NCBI RefSeq assembly: GCF_003966155.1
Contig: NZ_RXNS01000001.1
Coordinates: 1-64,000, forward strand
Length of the DNA: 64,000 nt
Direction of reading: 5' to 3'
Source of the DNA: Halomonas nitroreducens
GTDB taxonomy: Bacteria > Pseudomonadota > Gammaproteobacteria > Pseudomonadales > Halomonadaceae
The notes beneath the pieces were generated by a model that saw only the letters and a list, made by a program, of their open reading frames with translations, was not told where the DNA came from and searched no databases. Below, piece by piece: positions 1 to 8,008 of this stretch. Numbering within the stretch: the first letter of the stretch is position 1; the number at the start of each line of letters is the position of its first letter. The position numbers were made by a program, and so were the translations under genes.

Positions 1-92
1 TCCGAAACCTCAGCTTGCCAGAAATCGTGCACCTGAATCCCGAGCGGGTCCCGATGTCACAGGCATCAGGATTTTAAAGAGCCGAAGTCATT
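1..92. other. Flank downstream of the truncated dioxygenase; no gene seen
   Basis: This short edge segment is visibly more A/T-rich than the following coding DNA. It sits where the missing C-terminal codons of the TauD-like gene should be. I see no open frame or complete hairpin in it. It could be the edge of an insertion or deletion that removed the dioxygenase C-terminus, but the window ends too soon to tell. Confidence 0.4.
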
Positions 93-926
93 TCATGTGC
101 CAACTATGTTGACAGGCTCCGGATGCGCCACGGCGAGATTGTCGATGAACACGCAGTCGTTTTCCCGATACTCGTAGGCGGCAGCGTAGCCGTTCTCCAG
201 CCCGGCATTCAGGATGTCGTTGTACTCATGACAGAGCTGCTTCAGTTCGTCGGCGTTCAACAGGCGAAAGGCCTCCTCGTCGGGCAGCTTCTCGATCACC
301 GCCCCCGTCATGCCCAGGTGCATCCAGATGCACTTGCGCCGGGAAATGGGGTGCTCGTGCACCATGGGGTGAACGGCACCTGAACTGGAGTTTACCGATG
401 AAAGGCGGCTCCAGAATTCCTTGCGATCCACCGGGAGGGCGTCGTAGGCGGCACCCTGATGGGCGAAGTAGGTGCCGCCGCCTTTCTCCGCGGGCCGGAC
501 GATGTGGTAGCCCGAGTGCGAGAAGGTGTCGGTGTTGAAGCTGCCGTCGTTGTGCCATTGCGGCCCCACGTCGGGGATGCCGTGACGGCGGTCGTTCGAG
601 AGGCGGAAGATATGCGGGTTGCCCTCGGGCGTGGCCGGGTGCACGCCGTGGGTGCTGTGCAGTTCCTTGCCGCCCCACCAGCAGCTCGCGCGGAGGAAGT
701 CGTCGGCCGCGAGCGGTGCGCCGTTCTTGAAGACCAGGAACCCGCGGTTGGCCATCTCGCGCTCCAGGGCGTCGAGGACCTCGGGCGGCGGCGCCTCCCC
801 GGACGACAGGCCGATGCCCCGTACCTGCGCGCCCAGCGGCTCCAGCGGGGTGATGGTGGCGCCGAAGGCTTCGATGGTGGCGACGTGTGACGGGTCCAGG
901 GGCGGGAGCGTGGATCGACGAGACAT
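93..926 (-). CDS. TauD/TfdA-family Fe(II)/2-oxoglutarate dioxygenase, C-terminally truncated
   Basis: Members of this family hydroxylate small organic acids, sulfonates or amino-acid derivatives using Fe(II), O2 and 2-oxoglutarate. The frame encodes 277 aa. The iron-binding HxD pair is visible as QWHNDGSF and the distal histidine as DNLAVAH. In intact relatives another 20-40 residues follow, including the arginine that binds the 2-oxoglutarate carboxylate about 15-20 residues after that histidine. Here the protein stops after only nine more residues, so the arginine is missing and the enzyme is probably inactive. The start at 926 is chosen for a good AGGAGG ribosome site; the frame is open further upstream, but that part does not look like the family. 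The substrate is unknown. The gene lies on the same strand as, and downstream of, the recD-end remnant. Confidence 0.7.
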   Translation of the reverse strand: MSRRSTLPPLDPSHVATIEAFGATITPLEPLGAQVRGIGLSSGEAPPPEVLDALEREMANRGFLVFKNGAPLAADDFLRASCWWGGKELHSTHGVHPATPEGNPHIFRLSNDRRHGIPDVGPQWHNDGSFNTDTFSHSGYHIVRPAEKGGGTYFAHQGAAYDALPVDRKEFWSRLSSVNSSSGAVHPMVHEHPISRRKCIWMHLGMTGAVIEKLPDEEAFRLLNADELKQLCHEYNDILNAGLENGYAAAYEYRENDCVFIDNLAVAHPEPVNIVGT

Positions 927-1185
927 CGAGGTGGGCCTCCTGTGGTTGAGCGCGATGCCAGCAAGGAGGAGGGCGCCGTCGGATGCCTCAAGGAAGGTGG
1001 CCACGGGGCGCCGCTGTCATCCGCGCACAGGATGTATGTGCGGGGCATGCTGACAGAGACGAGGCGGTTTTCCAAAGGGGCACCTGCCATGACGGCGCCT
1101 GCCGCGTCGGCCCCTTGTCGCTTGCCCCAGGCCACTCACCCACCGCTGCGCCGCGTCCATCAGCTGGCCGCGGCCTGGTGAGGGG
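927..1185. other. Intergenic region holding a degenerate copy of the recD 3' end
   Basis: No gene is apparent. Read on the minus strand, the part near 1115-1175 encodes GRGQLMDAAQRWVSGLG, which closely matches the true RecD C-terminus (GRGQLMDAAQRRVMRVSGLG, 16681-16743). The frame then runs on without the recD stop. It begins only 10 nt after the stop codon of the last giant gene. The remainder (927-1110) is the leader of the dioxygenase gene. Confidence 0.7.
1143..1175 (-). repeat. Left copy of the recD-3'-end direct repeat
   Basis: These 33 nt match 16711-16743 with two mismatches; the last 23 nt (1153-1175) are identical to 16721-16743. The right-hand copy lies inside recD. Weaker similarity continues through the codons for VSGLG. 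The pair brackets the three giant genes in direct orientation. Confidence 0.8.
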
Positions 1186-4100
1186 CTACCGGATGGCGTT
1201 GTTGAACTCGGTGGAGGCATCGCCGGTCAGTGCGGCGAAGAAGGTCAGCCAGTCCGAGGTGCCGCCAGGCTGGCCGTTGGGGTTCCAGATGTCCATGTCG
1301 GCGCTGCTCGGGGCGTTGCCGTTGGTGGAGGAGAGGTAAGCGCCGGGGTCAACGCGGCCGAGGCCGCCGCTGGCGTTGAGCTGGGCGATGGCGTCGAGGC
1401 AGTCTTCCGGGTCGTCGGGCAGGAAATTCAGCGGCAGGCCGAGGGCGTTGGCGAGTAGCCGTTGCCGGGCGGCGCGGACTGCGGCGGGGCGGCCGACGGC
1501 GACGTTTTCGTCGAACAGGCCGGCGGCCAGCGAGCTGTCGAAGGTGAGGCCGCGACGCCACAGGTGGGTGCTGCCGGTGAGCATCAGTGCGTCGTCGACT
1601 ATGACGCTGGTGCTGGCCAGGTAGCCGGGGCGGCCTGGGCCGGCCAGGGGGGAGAACAGCTGCACGCGGTTGCCGCCCGCCGTTCGCAAGGCAGTGAGTG
1701 CGGCGCGCACGCCCGCGATGCGGACGTCCTCCAGTTTGGCTGTCTGATCCGGCAGGTATTTTTCCGGCACGCACAGCAGCACGCGCAGGTCGGGCCGGAC
1801 GGTCCAGCGAGTCCGGATGGTGCCGAGCAGGTCGATATTGCCGGGATTGGCCATCAGGGCATCGATGGCCGGGGTCTCCAGGTAGAGGAAGTCCTCGGCG
1901 CGGCCGATGGCCGCCAGCACGGCACTGGCGAAGCTGGCGCTGCCGTCGCGGGTGTTGAGGATCATGCGGTCGAGGGCGGCGGCCAGCGCGTTGTCGTCGA
2001 AATTGGCCGAGTCGATGACAGTGTCCAGGTCGATCGGCTGACCGGTCCGGTTCTGCAACGCAGTCTCGATCTGGCCCTTGAGGTCCAGCCAGCTCTGGCC
2101 GGGCAGAAAGCCGGGGTTGTTGGCCAGCAGCGCCCGGATGGCGGCATCGCCCGCCACGCCGAAGGTGCCGGTTTCCAGCACGGCCGCCCAGGTGGTGGTG
2201 CCGCCCGGATCGGGGGTGGGAGTGACCGGTGCGCTGTTATGGGCGACGAAATCGAGCAGGTTGTCGGCGCGCCGCTCCGCCATGGGCTGATGCAGGGCAT
2301 CGGCGGCCGGACCGGCCAGGGCCGCTCCGGGGCCGTGGATTTCCGCCGCGGCCGGCACGCCGGGATGGCCGAGCTGCATGGGGGGTGACTCGTGGTAGGC
2401 GGCGCGTCCCGGCGTGGCACCGATGACGCCGGTGGCACCGGCCGCATCGTAGGCGGCCAGTTCGCGGCGCTCCTGCGAGGGTGCCGGTCGGCCCATGGTC
2501 GCCACTTCGCTCAGGCCTGCGCGCTCGCGTTTGACCAGGGTGGCCGCGCTGCCGGCCGCGTCGAGGTCGCCGTCCGGGGTCTGGCCAAAGGCGGGTTCGG
2601 TGACAATCAGCGTATCGCCGGCCGCTGCGGCATTGGGCAGGGTGTTGGCGGCCAGGTCGGTGGCATCGAGGCTGGCCAGGTCGACCAGCTGCGGGGTGGC
2701 GCTGGCGTCGTCGGGCACGGCCAGCAGTGTCTGGCCGCTGGCGTATTGGCCGGTGCCACGGTTCATGGCCGCGCCCTGTTCGCACAGCCACAGCGTGACA
2801 CCGGCCGGGATGGTGGGCGGGGCGGGCAGGCTCAGCTGGCTGCCGGGCTCGGTGGCAGGGCGCTCGAAGCGCAGGTCGGCGTAGTAGCGGCTCTGGCCAT
2901 CGGCAATGACCAGCGCATCGCAGGACAACGGCACCGGGTCGGCATCCGGGCCGGTGGGGGCCGCGGCGCCGTCCGGCAGCGCCAGTACCAGCCAGGCATC
3001 GCCATTGGCATCGGCCAGCGCGCCGCCGCCGTCCTGCCGGAAACGGCGACCGCTTCGTGTATCGAGCCCGTGGGTCCACAGTCGCACCCAGCCACCGGGG
3101 GGCAGCGAGCCCTCGAAGCGCACGGCCACGCGCTGGTCGGCTACCGACCCTCCGCCGGTGGTCTGCCCTTCGCCGGCCAGGGCTCGCACGCTGAAATCGA
3201 GCGGGTCCGGCAGGTCGCCGGTGCCGAAATCGGCCGGCGGGTTGGTCTGGCCCCAGAGCCGGTCCATGACCGGGGCCATGGCGATGCCGTTGGCGCCGGC
3301 GTTGAGCGTGGCCATGAGCTGGCCGGTGACGGCGTCGCTGGTGGCCAGCACCGGGTTGGCGGCGGTATTGCGCGCCGCGCTGATGCGGTGGCGCGGGTCG
3401 GCCTGGGCCGTGCCGGCGGTCCGCGGCAGGCCGACGAGGTGCTTCTCGATATCGACGCAGGCGATGCGCAGGAAATCGCGCGTAATGCCAGCCGCGAAGC
3501 CGCCGCCGGTCCAGCCGGCGAACGGCGTCGCCGTGGCCGGTGGCGCGTAGTTGCCGAGCGGCAGGGCGGCCAGGCGCGGCAGCGGGGCGCTGTCGGTGTC
3601 GGCATTGGCAGCCGCGGTCAGCGCGATGGCCGGATTGGCGGCGGCCTGGTAAAGCGCCGTGGAACCGCCGGTCTGGTTCAGGTCGGTGAGGTTCAGGCGG
3701 CCGAGCAGCGGCGGGTCGATGGGGCCTTCGTGGGCATTGGTCAGGTGCACCATGCGGCCGGCCGTCACCGCCGCGGTGAGCGGGTTGGCCTCGTCGTCGT
3801 CGGCCCAGAGGTTGTCCCAGTTGCCGGTTTGGGCCATGAAGGTCCACCAGTTGGCCACCGCGCCGGGGTCCAGCGGTCGGCCGCGGTAGTCGAAGCACCA
3901 CAGTTGGACGTTCAGCGGCGCGCCGCTGCGGTTTTGCAGTGCCACGGCGCTGGAGGTTTCCGGGCGGCGCAGCTCGCGCACAGGCTCGCCGGCATTGACC
4001 AGGCCAGCGTCGCTGCCGAGACCGAGAAAGGCCGCCTTGTCGGCATCGTTGCTGAGGTCGGCCGGCAGATCCGCCTCGCGCAGGTTCTCGAGGTCGGCAA

Positions 4101-4536
4101 TGCTGCCGGCGCTGGCGGCCGGCACTTCCATGGCCAGCCAGCGCACCCGTGGCCGCGCCGGGTTGTTGGCGGGCGGCGCGGGGCTGCCGTCGGGTGACGG
4201 GATGATCTGGGTCAGCGCCCACAGCCGCAGCTCGGCTTCCGGCAGCAGCGTCAGCAGCACCACCAGGTTGCCGTCGGTGAACGCGCTGCTGCCGTCTTCC
4301 TGGCGCAGGCCGCGCAGCGCCGGCGGGCGCGTGGTGCTGGCAAACAGATAGGAGCGGGTGGCAATGGCCGGGGTGCGCCACTGCAGGTCGTTATCCAGTG
4401 TCAGCGACAGTGACAGGTCGGCGTTGGGCAGCGGCAGCGTCGGCAAGGTGACGCTGGTGTCGCTGTGCCGGAACCATGGCCCCAGGGCCGGTGAGGACAG
4501 GCCCAGCGTATTGGGAGCGGGAACGAGATCGACCAT
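1186..4536 (-). CDS. Giant-module protein C: 1116-aa protein with a degenerate phospholipase-D-like C-terminal domain
   Basis: I do not recognise the whole protein. The start at 4536 (MVDLVPAPNT) has a strong AGGAG site that overlaps the stop codon of the upstream gene, 10 nt away, so translation is probably coupled. There is no signal peptide or membrane segment. Residues 1-850 look like beta-rich, Ala/Gly/Pro-rich domains of unknown type. Residues ~860-1040 resemble one lobe of the phospholipase D fold: a lobe around EDFLYLETPAI, then a block ending VIVDDALMLTGSTHL that aligns with the HxKxxxxD...GS(A/T)N motif, then the usual DSSLAAGLFDENVAV acidic strand. The motif His and Lys are replaced (Ala and Thr), so classical phosphodiesterase activity is unlikely. 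A C-terminal tail of about 35 residues (rich in N, G, D and W) ends the protein. It is the last gene of the module. Confidence 0.6.
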   Translation of the reverse strand: MVDLVPAPNTLGLSSPALGPWFRHSDTSVTLPTLPLPNADLSLSLTLDNDLQWRTPAIATRSYLFASTTRPPALRGLRQEDGSSAFTDGNLVVLLTLLPEAELRLWALTQIIPSPDGSPAPPANNPARPRVRWLAMEVPAASAGSIADLENLREADLPADLSNDADKAAFLGLGSDAGLVNAGEPVRELRRPETSSAVALQNRSGAPLNVQLWCFDYRGRPLDPGAVANWWTFMAQTGNWDNLWADDDEANPLTAAVTAGRMVHLTNAHEGPIDPPLLGRLNLTDLNQTGGSTALYQAAANPAIALTAAANADTDSAPLPRLAALPLGNYAPPATATPFAGWTGGGFAAGITRDFLRIACVDIEKHLVGLPRTAGTAQADPRHRISAARNTAANPVLATSDAVTGQLMATLNAGANGIAMAPVMDRLWGQTNPPADFGTGDLPDPLDFSVRALAGEGQTTGGGSVADQRVAVRFEGSLPPGGWVRLWTHGLDTRSGRRFRQDGGGALADANGDAWLVLALPDGAAAPTGPDADPVPLSCDALVIADGQSRYYADLRFERPATEPGSQLSLPAPPTIPAGVTLWLCEQGAAMNRGTGQYASGQTLLAVPDDASATPQLVDLASLDATDLAANTLPNAAAAGDTLIVTEPAFGQTPDGDLDAAGSAATLVKRERAGLSEVATMGRPAPSQERRELAAYDAAGATGVIGATPGRAAYHESPPMQLGHPGVPAAAEIHGPGAALAGPAADALHQPMAERRADNLLDFVAHNSAPVTPTPDPGGTTTWAAVLETGTFGVAGDAAIRALLANNPGFLPGQSWLDLKGQIETALQNRTGQPIDLDTVIDSANFDDNALAAALDRMILNTRDGSASFASAVLAAIGRAEDFLYLETPAIDALMANPGNIDLLGTIRTRWTVRPDLRVLLCVPEKYLPDQTAKLEDVRIAGVRAALTALRTAGGNRVQLFSPLAGPGRPGYLASTSVIVDDALMLTGSTHLWRRGLTFDSSLAAGLFDENVAVGRPAAVRAARQRLLANALGLPLNFLPDDPEDCLDAIAQLNASGGLGRVDPGAYLSSTNGNAPSSADMDIWNPNGQPGGTSDWLTFFAALTGDASTEFNNAIR

Positions 4537-4546
4537 GATGAGGCTC

Positions 4547-7500
4547 CTAGGTGACGACCGCCAGGCCGGGGCCGCTGGCGCGACCCAAGGGGTCGACCAG
4601 TTCGACCAGGTATTCGGTACCGACCGGCACCGGCGTGCTGTCGCTGGCCTCGTCGCTGACCACGAAAGGGCCGCTGCCGCCGATGGCCTCGTCGCGCAGC
4701 AGCTCCAGCGGCGCGTCGCTGGCCAGCCGTCGCGACAGCCGTAGCCGGTAGCTGCCAACGCTGCCGCCGGACAGTTCATCCGGGTGGCTGAAGGTGATCT
4801 GCACCTGGCGGCGGTCGCTGCCGACGGTCTGACCCTGCACATCATCGATGCTCGGCGGCGCCGGTGGTTGCTCCGGCAGCAGCACCAGGCTGAACGGGTC
4901 AGACGGCCGGCTCCACAGGCCCGGCACGGCCTGGCCGGCGGCCTCGGAGCCGGATTCCGGTGCGCCTTGTACCTCGGCGACCCAGCTATAGCGCACCCAG
5001 GGACGCAACTGCGCGTGGGGGGCGATCTGCACCGGGCCGTCGTCGCGGTAGACCGACTGCTGGCGACCAGTGGCCTCGTCGATCTCCCCCATGGCACCGG
5101 TGGCGACGACGGGCACCCTGGCCAGCGTTTGGGTGCTGACCGAGCTGCGTCGCAGCCGCCAGTTCAGGCCCTTGGTGGTGCCGGTCAGCAGATTGATCTG
5201 CACCTGGGCCACCAGCGGGTTCTCGCCGGCCTCGGCGGACACCGGCGTGACCTGCACGGTGGGCCGCGGCGGCGGATCGGCATTGGGCACGCCATAGACG
5301 ATCATCGGCACATCGGTGAGCACCGGCTTGGCGCCGCTCTCGGCCTCGGCGGCCACCTTGTAGAAATTGAGAATGCGCAGGCTGCCGGAAACCGGGTGGC
5401 GGAAGCCCCGCTCGCCGGAGTTGAAGGCCACGTTGACCTCGCGCAGGCGCTCGAACAGGAAGTCGGGGAACAGCGCCTCGTTGGCGCGAAAGATCGTGGC
5501 GCGGGCGGCGGCGTCGGCGGCGGCATCCAGGTCGTCGAGCAGGTCGTGGCGGTCGAGATCGTCGAGGTGGCTGCGCAGCCGGTTTTCGTCGCTGTAGTAG
5601 ACGCCGAAATGGTGCTGGCCCGGCTGCGGGTGCCAGCGGTATTCCACCCAGCACAGGCCGGTCACGTCGGGCCGAGCGGCGTATTGCAGCTCGTCGGGTA
5701 CCGGGACCGGTGCGGGCGGGCGCGGATCGACCAACCTCAGCGTGGTCGGCGTGGACTCCTCGGACTGGCGGCCCTCGGTATCGATCCAGCGGGCCGTCAG
5801 CCGCAGCGTGCGCTGCTCGGTGGCGGCGAGCACCGGGCCGGTCCAGCGCAGGTCGAGAAGGAAGCGGCGTTCGTCGGCGGGGGCGCCGGCGTCGGCCGGG
5901 TGCAGCTGCTTGTCGGCTTCGGCGGCCTCCAGGGGTGCCAGCGTGCCGTCGACCTCGTCGACGCGGAACAGCCGCAAGGTCTGCAGCAGGTGGCTGCCCG
6001 GTGCCAGCGATTCGGCATCGGGTACCATGACCTTGACCAGCACGCTGCCGCCGTTGGAGGCGGCATCTTCGATGGCCGGCTGGCGGTAGTAAGCCTGGAA
6101 CTCGGGCCGCGGCGGCCGCGGCCGCACGCCGGCGCGGTGCTCGCGGCGGGCCCAGTTCGACCAGCGGCCGAAGCGGTCCTGCTCGGCGATGAAGTAGCGG
6201 ATGGCCTCGGGGCCGGCCTGGCGATCGGCGACGAAACCGCTGCCGGGCTCCGGCTCGGGCGGCTGGGTGCCGTCGTCGCTGTTCAGCGCCAGCACCAGCG
6301 GCAGGTGGAAGCCGTCGCCGTTGGCCTTGTTCAGTGGCCGGTAAACGGCGCCGGGCGCCGCGGCCGGCGTGCGCTTGCCGGCGGCCAGCAGGCCACCGAC
6401 GCGACTCTTGCGCACATCGACGATCACTTCGCGCCGCGCGGCCGGCGGCGTTGCCGGCAGCCAGTTGTCGCGCAGCGGCGGCGTTTCCTCGGGTGGTGGC
6501 AGCTGCGGCGGACGCAGCGGGTCCAGCGGGGCGCCGCGGTCGGCAATGGCAATGCTGGAGACGCCGAAGTAGCGGTCGTGGTCTTCCAGTTTGTCCAGCG
6601 CTTCGGCATTCACGCCAGCCAGCGGGGTTCGCGCGGTCGCGTGGGTGAGTGGCGCATCGTCGCCGCTGTGTCCGAGCAGCGAGGCCAGCGCCTGCAGCAG
6701 TTCCTGGCGCGACCAGTTGCGGTGCTGTGGCCGCAGCGAGTCGATCATGCCGTCGACCAGCGTTTCCTCGGGCGGGCGCTGGTCCAGCGGCCCGCTGGGT
6801 GGGGGATCGGCGAAGAAGCCGAACACGCGGTAGAACACCACGCGCTCGTCGCTTTCCTTGTAGGCATCGTCACGCCACTTGTAGCCGAGCCGGCTGGCGG
6901 TGCCGGGGTCGGCCAACATCTGCAGCACCCGGCCCAGGCGACTGGCGGTGCTGGAACCGACGTTGTTGCCATGCTCGTCGACGAAGGCTTCGTCGACCAC
7001 CTGTTCCCGTTGCGACTGGCTCAGGTCGTTGATCAGCGGTTCCAGGTCTGCCACCGCGGTGGCGCTGAGCGATGCCACGCGCTGTTGCTCGAAAGTCGCG
7101 TCGGCCAGCGGTGCGGCCGCCGGTGCCGGGGTGTCGAGGGTTTCCTGCAGCGGACGGCGCTTGGGTGCCTGCTGGGCAACGCGCTGATCGGCCCGAGCCA
7201 GCGCGTCGTGGATCGGCAGGTAGCGCGCGCCGCCTTCATGGGGCAGGTTCATGATGGTGCAGGGCTCGTACTCGAGCCGCTGCTCGTCGCGCGCCTCGAT
7301 CCAGCGCACGCGGGTTACCCGGCCCCAGCCGGTGATGCGAATCTGGGTAATGCCGGGGCCTGAAAAGGCATAGCGACGCTCGGAGCGGCGACCGATCGTG
7401 GCCGGTCCGGCGGCAGAGTCGACGAAGGCCTCGCAAGTGAGCCTGCGGTTGCGTCTCAGCAGGTCGGGATCGATGTTGGGCACCCGGAAGCGCTCGCGGT

Positions 7501-8008
7501 TGAAGAGAGGCGACGGGCGCCGCGTGATCCGGCCGATGTCGTCAAAGGGGTTGTTGGGGGGCATCGGCCGCGAGCCGCCCGGACGCACCACGCCGGGACG
7601 AGGCAGTATCGGGTTGAACGGGATCGGCTCGGCATCGGTGACCGGCGGCGGTGAGTCTGGCTGCTCGCGCGGCTTGCTGTCCTCCACCGATAGCGCCTCG
7701 ACCTGGGCCCAGATACAGGTTTCACGCGGCGCCAGCGTGATGACGGCGGTGACCGGGTTGTCCGGTGTGACGTCGAAGGGGGGCAGCAGCTCGTTGTCGT
7801 TGCGGTCGTAGAACCGGGCGTCGCTGCGCGTGTTGAGCAGCTTGAGGTTGTCGATCTCGGCGCGTGCCACCAGGAAGGGGGCCACCGGCAGGCCCAGCAG
7901 CGGATGGTGGTTCACCCGCAGGTGATTGCCGTGCCGAGCGTGTGGCTCGTCGGTGTCGACCGGCAGCGCGTGGGCATTGAACAGGTATGGCGTTACGAAG
8001 TCGCTCAT
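4547..8008 (-). CDS. Giant-module protein B: 1153-aa protein with fibronectin-III-like segments
   Basis: Unrecognised overall. The ATG at 8006-8008 overlaps the TGA of the upstream gene by one base (TGATG), so the two are translationally coupled. No signal peptide or transmembrane segment is visible. A proline-rich stretch (~125-175) separates an N-terminal domain from a charged, helical central part. From about residue 560 on, several segments look like fibronectin-III or other Ig-like beta sandwiches: FGRWSNW near 600, and the last ~95 residues, which open with PPAPPSIDDVQ and close with VELVDPLGRASGPGL, a typical FN3 edge. These domains usually mediate binding rather than catalysis. Its role is probably structural, within the same assembly as its neighbours. 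Confidence 0.55.
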   Translation of the reverse strand: MSDFVTPYLFNAHALPVDTDEPHARHGNHLRVNHHPLLGLPVAPFLVARAEIDNLKLLNTRSDARFYDRNDNELLPPFDVTPDNPVTAVITLAPRETCIWAQVEALSVEDSKPREQPDSPPPVTDAEPIPFNPILPRPGVVRPGGSRPMPPNNPFDDIGRITRRPSPLFNRERFRVPNIDPDLLRRNRRLTCEAFVDSAAGPATIGRRSERRYAFSGPGITQIRITGWGRVTRVRWIEARDEQRLEYEPCTIMNLPHEGGARYLPIHDALARADQRVAQQAPKRRPLQETLDTPAPAAAPLADATFEQQRVASLSATAVADLEPLINDLSQSQREQVVDEAFVDEHGNNVGSSTASRLGRVLQMLADPGTASRLGYKWRDDAYKESDERVVFYRVFGFFADPPPSGPLDQRPPEETLVDGMIDSLRPQHRNWSRQELLQALASLLGHSGDDAPLTHATARTPLAGVNAEALDKLEDHDRYFGVSSIAIADRGAPLDPLRPPQLPPPEETPPLRDNWLPATPPAARREVIVDVRKSRVGGLLAAGKRTPAAAPGAVYRPLNKANGDGFHLPLVLALNSDDGTQPPEPEPGSGFVADRQAGPEAIRYFIAEQDRFGRWSNWARREHRAGVRPRPPRPEFQAYYRQPAIEDAASNGGSVLVKVMVPDAESLAPGSHLLQTLRLFRVDEVDGTLAPLEAAEADKQLHPADAGAPADERRFLLDLRWTGPVLAATEQRTLRLTARWIDTEGRQSEESTPTTLRLVDPRPPAPVPVPDELQYAARPDVTGLCWVEYRWHPQPGQHHFGVYYSDENRLRSHLDDLDRHDLLDDLDAAADAAARATIFRANEALFPDFLFERLREVNVAFNSGERGFRHPVSGSLRILNFYKVAAEAESGAKPVLTDVPMIVYGVPNADPPPRPTVQVTPVSAEAGENPLVAQVQINLLTGTTKGLNWRLRRSSVSTQTLARVPVVATGAMGEIDEATGRQQSVYRDDGPVQIAPHAQLRPWVRYSWVAEVQGAPESGSEAAGQAVPGLWSRPSDPFSLVLLPEQPPAPPSIDDVQGQTVGSDRRQVQITFSHPDELSGGSVGSYRLRLSRRLASDAPLELLRDEAIGGSGPFVVSDEASDSTPVPVGTEYLVELVDPLGRASGPGLAVVT

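Noticed and set aside
1153..1175. Left recD-like repeat as a simple terminator
   Set aside because: It has no inverted-repeat symmetry, and the translated frame matches the RecD C-terminus for over 15 residues.
2392..7363. Long plus-strand frames opposite giant genes B and C (about 600 and 860 codons)
   Set aside because: No start signals or motifs; their composition is that of antisense high-GC frames, whereas the minus frames are coupled in a row with good ribosome sites.
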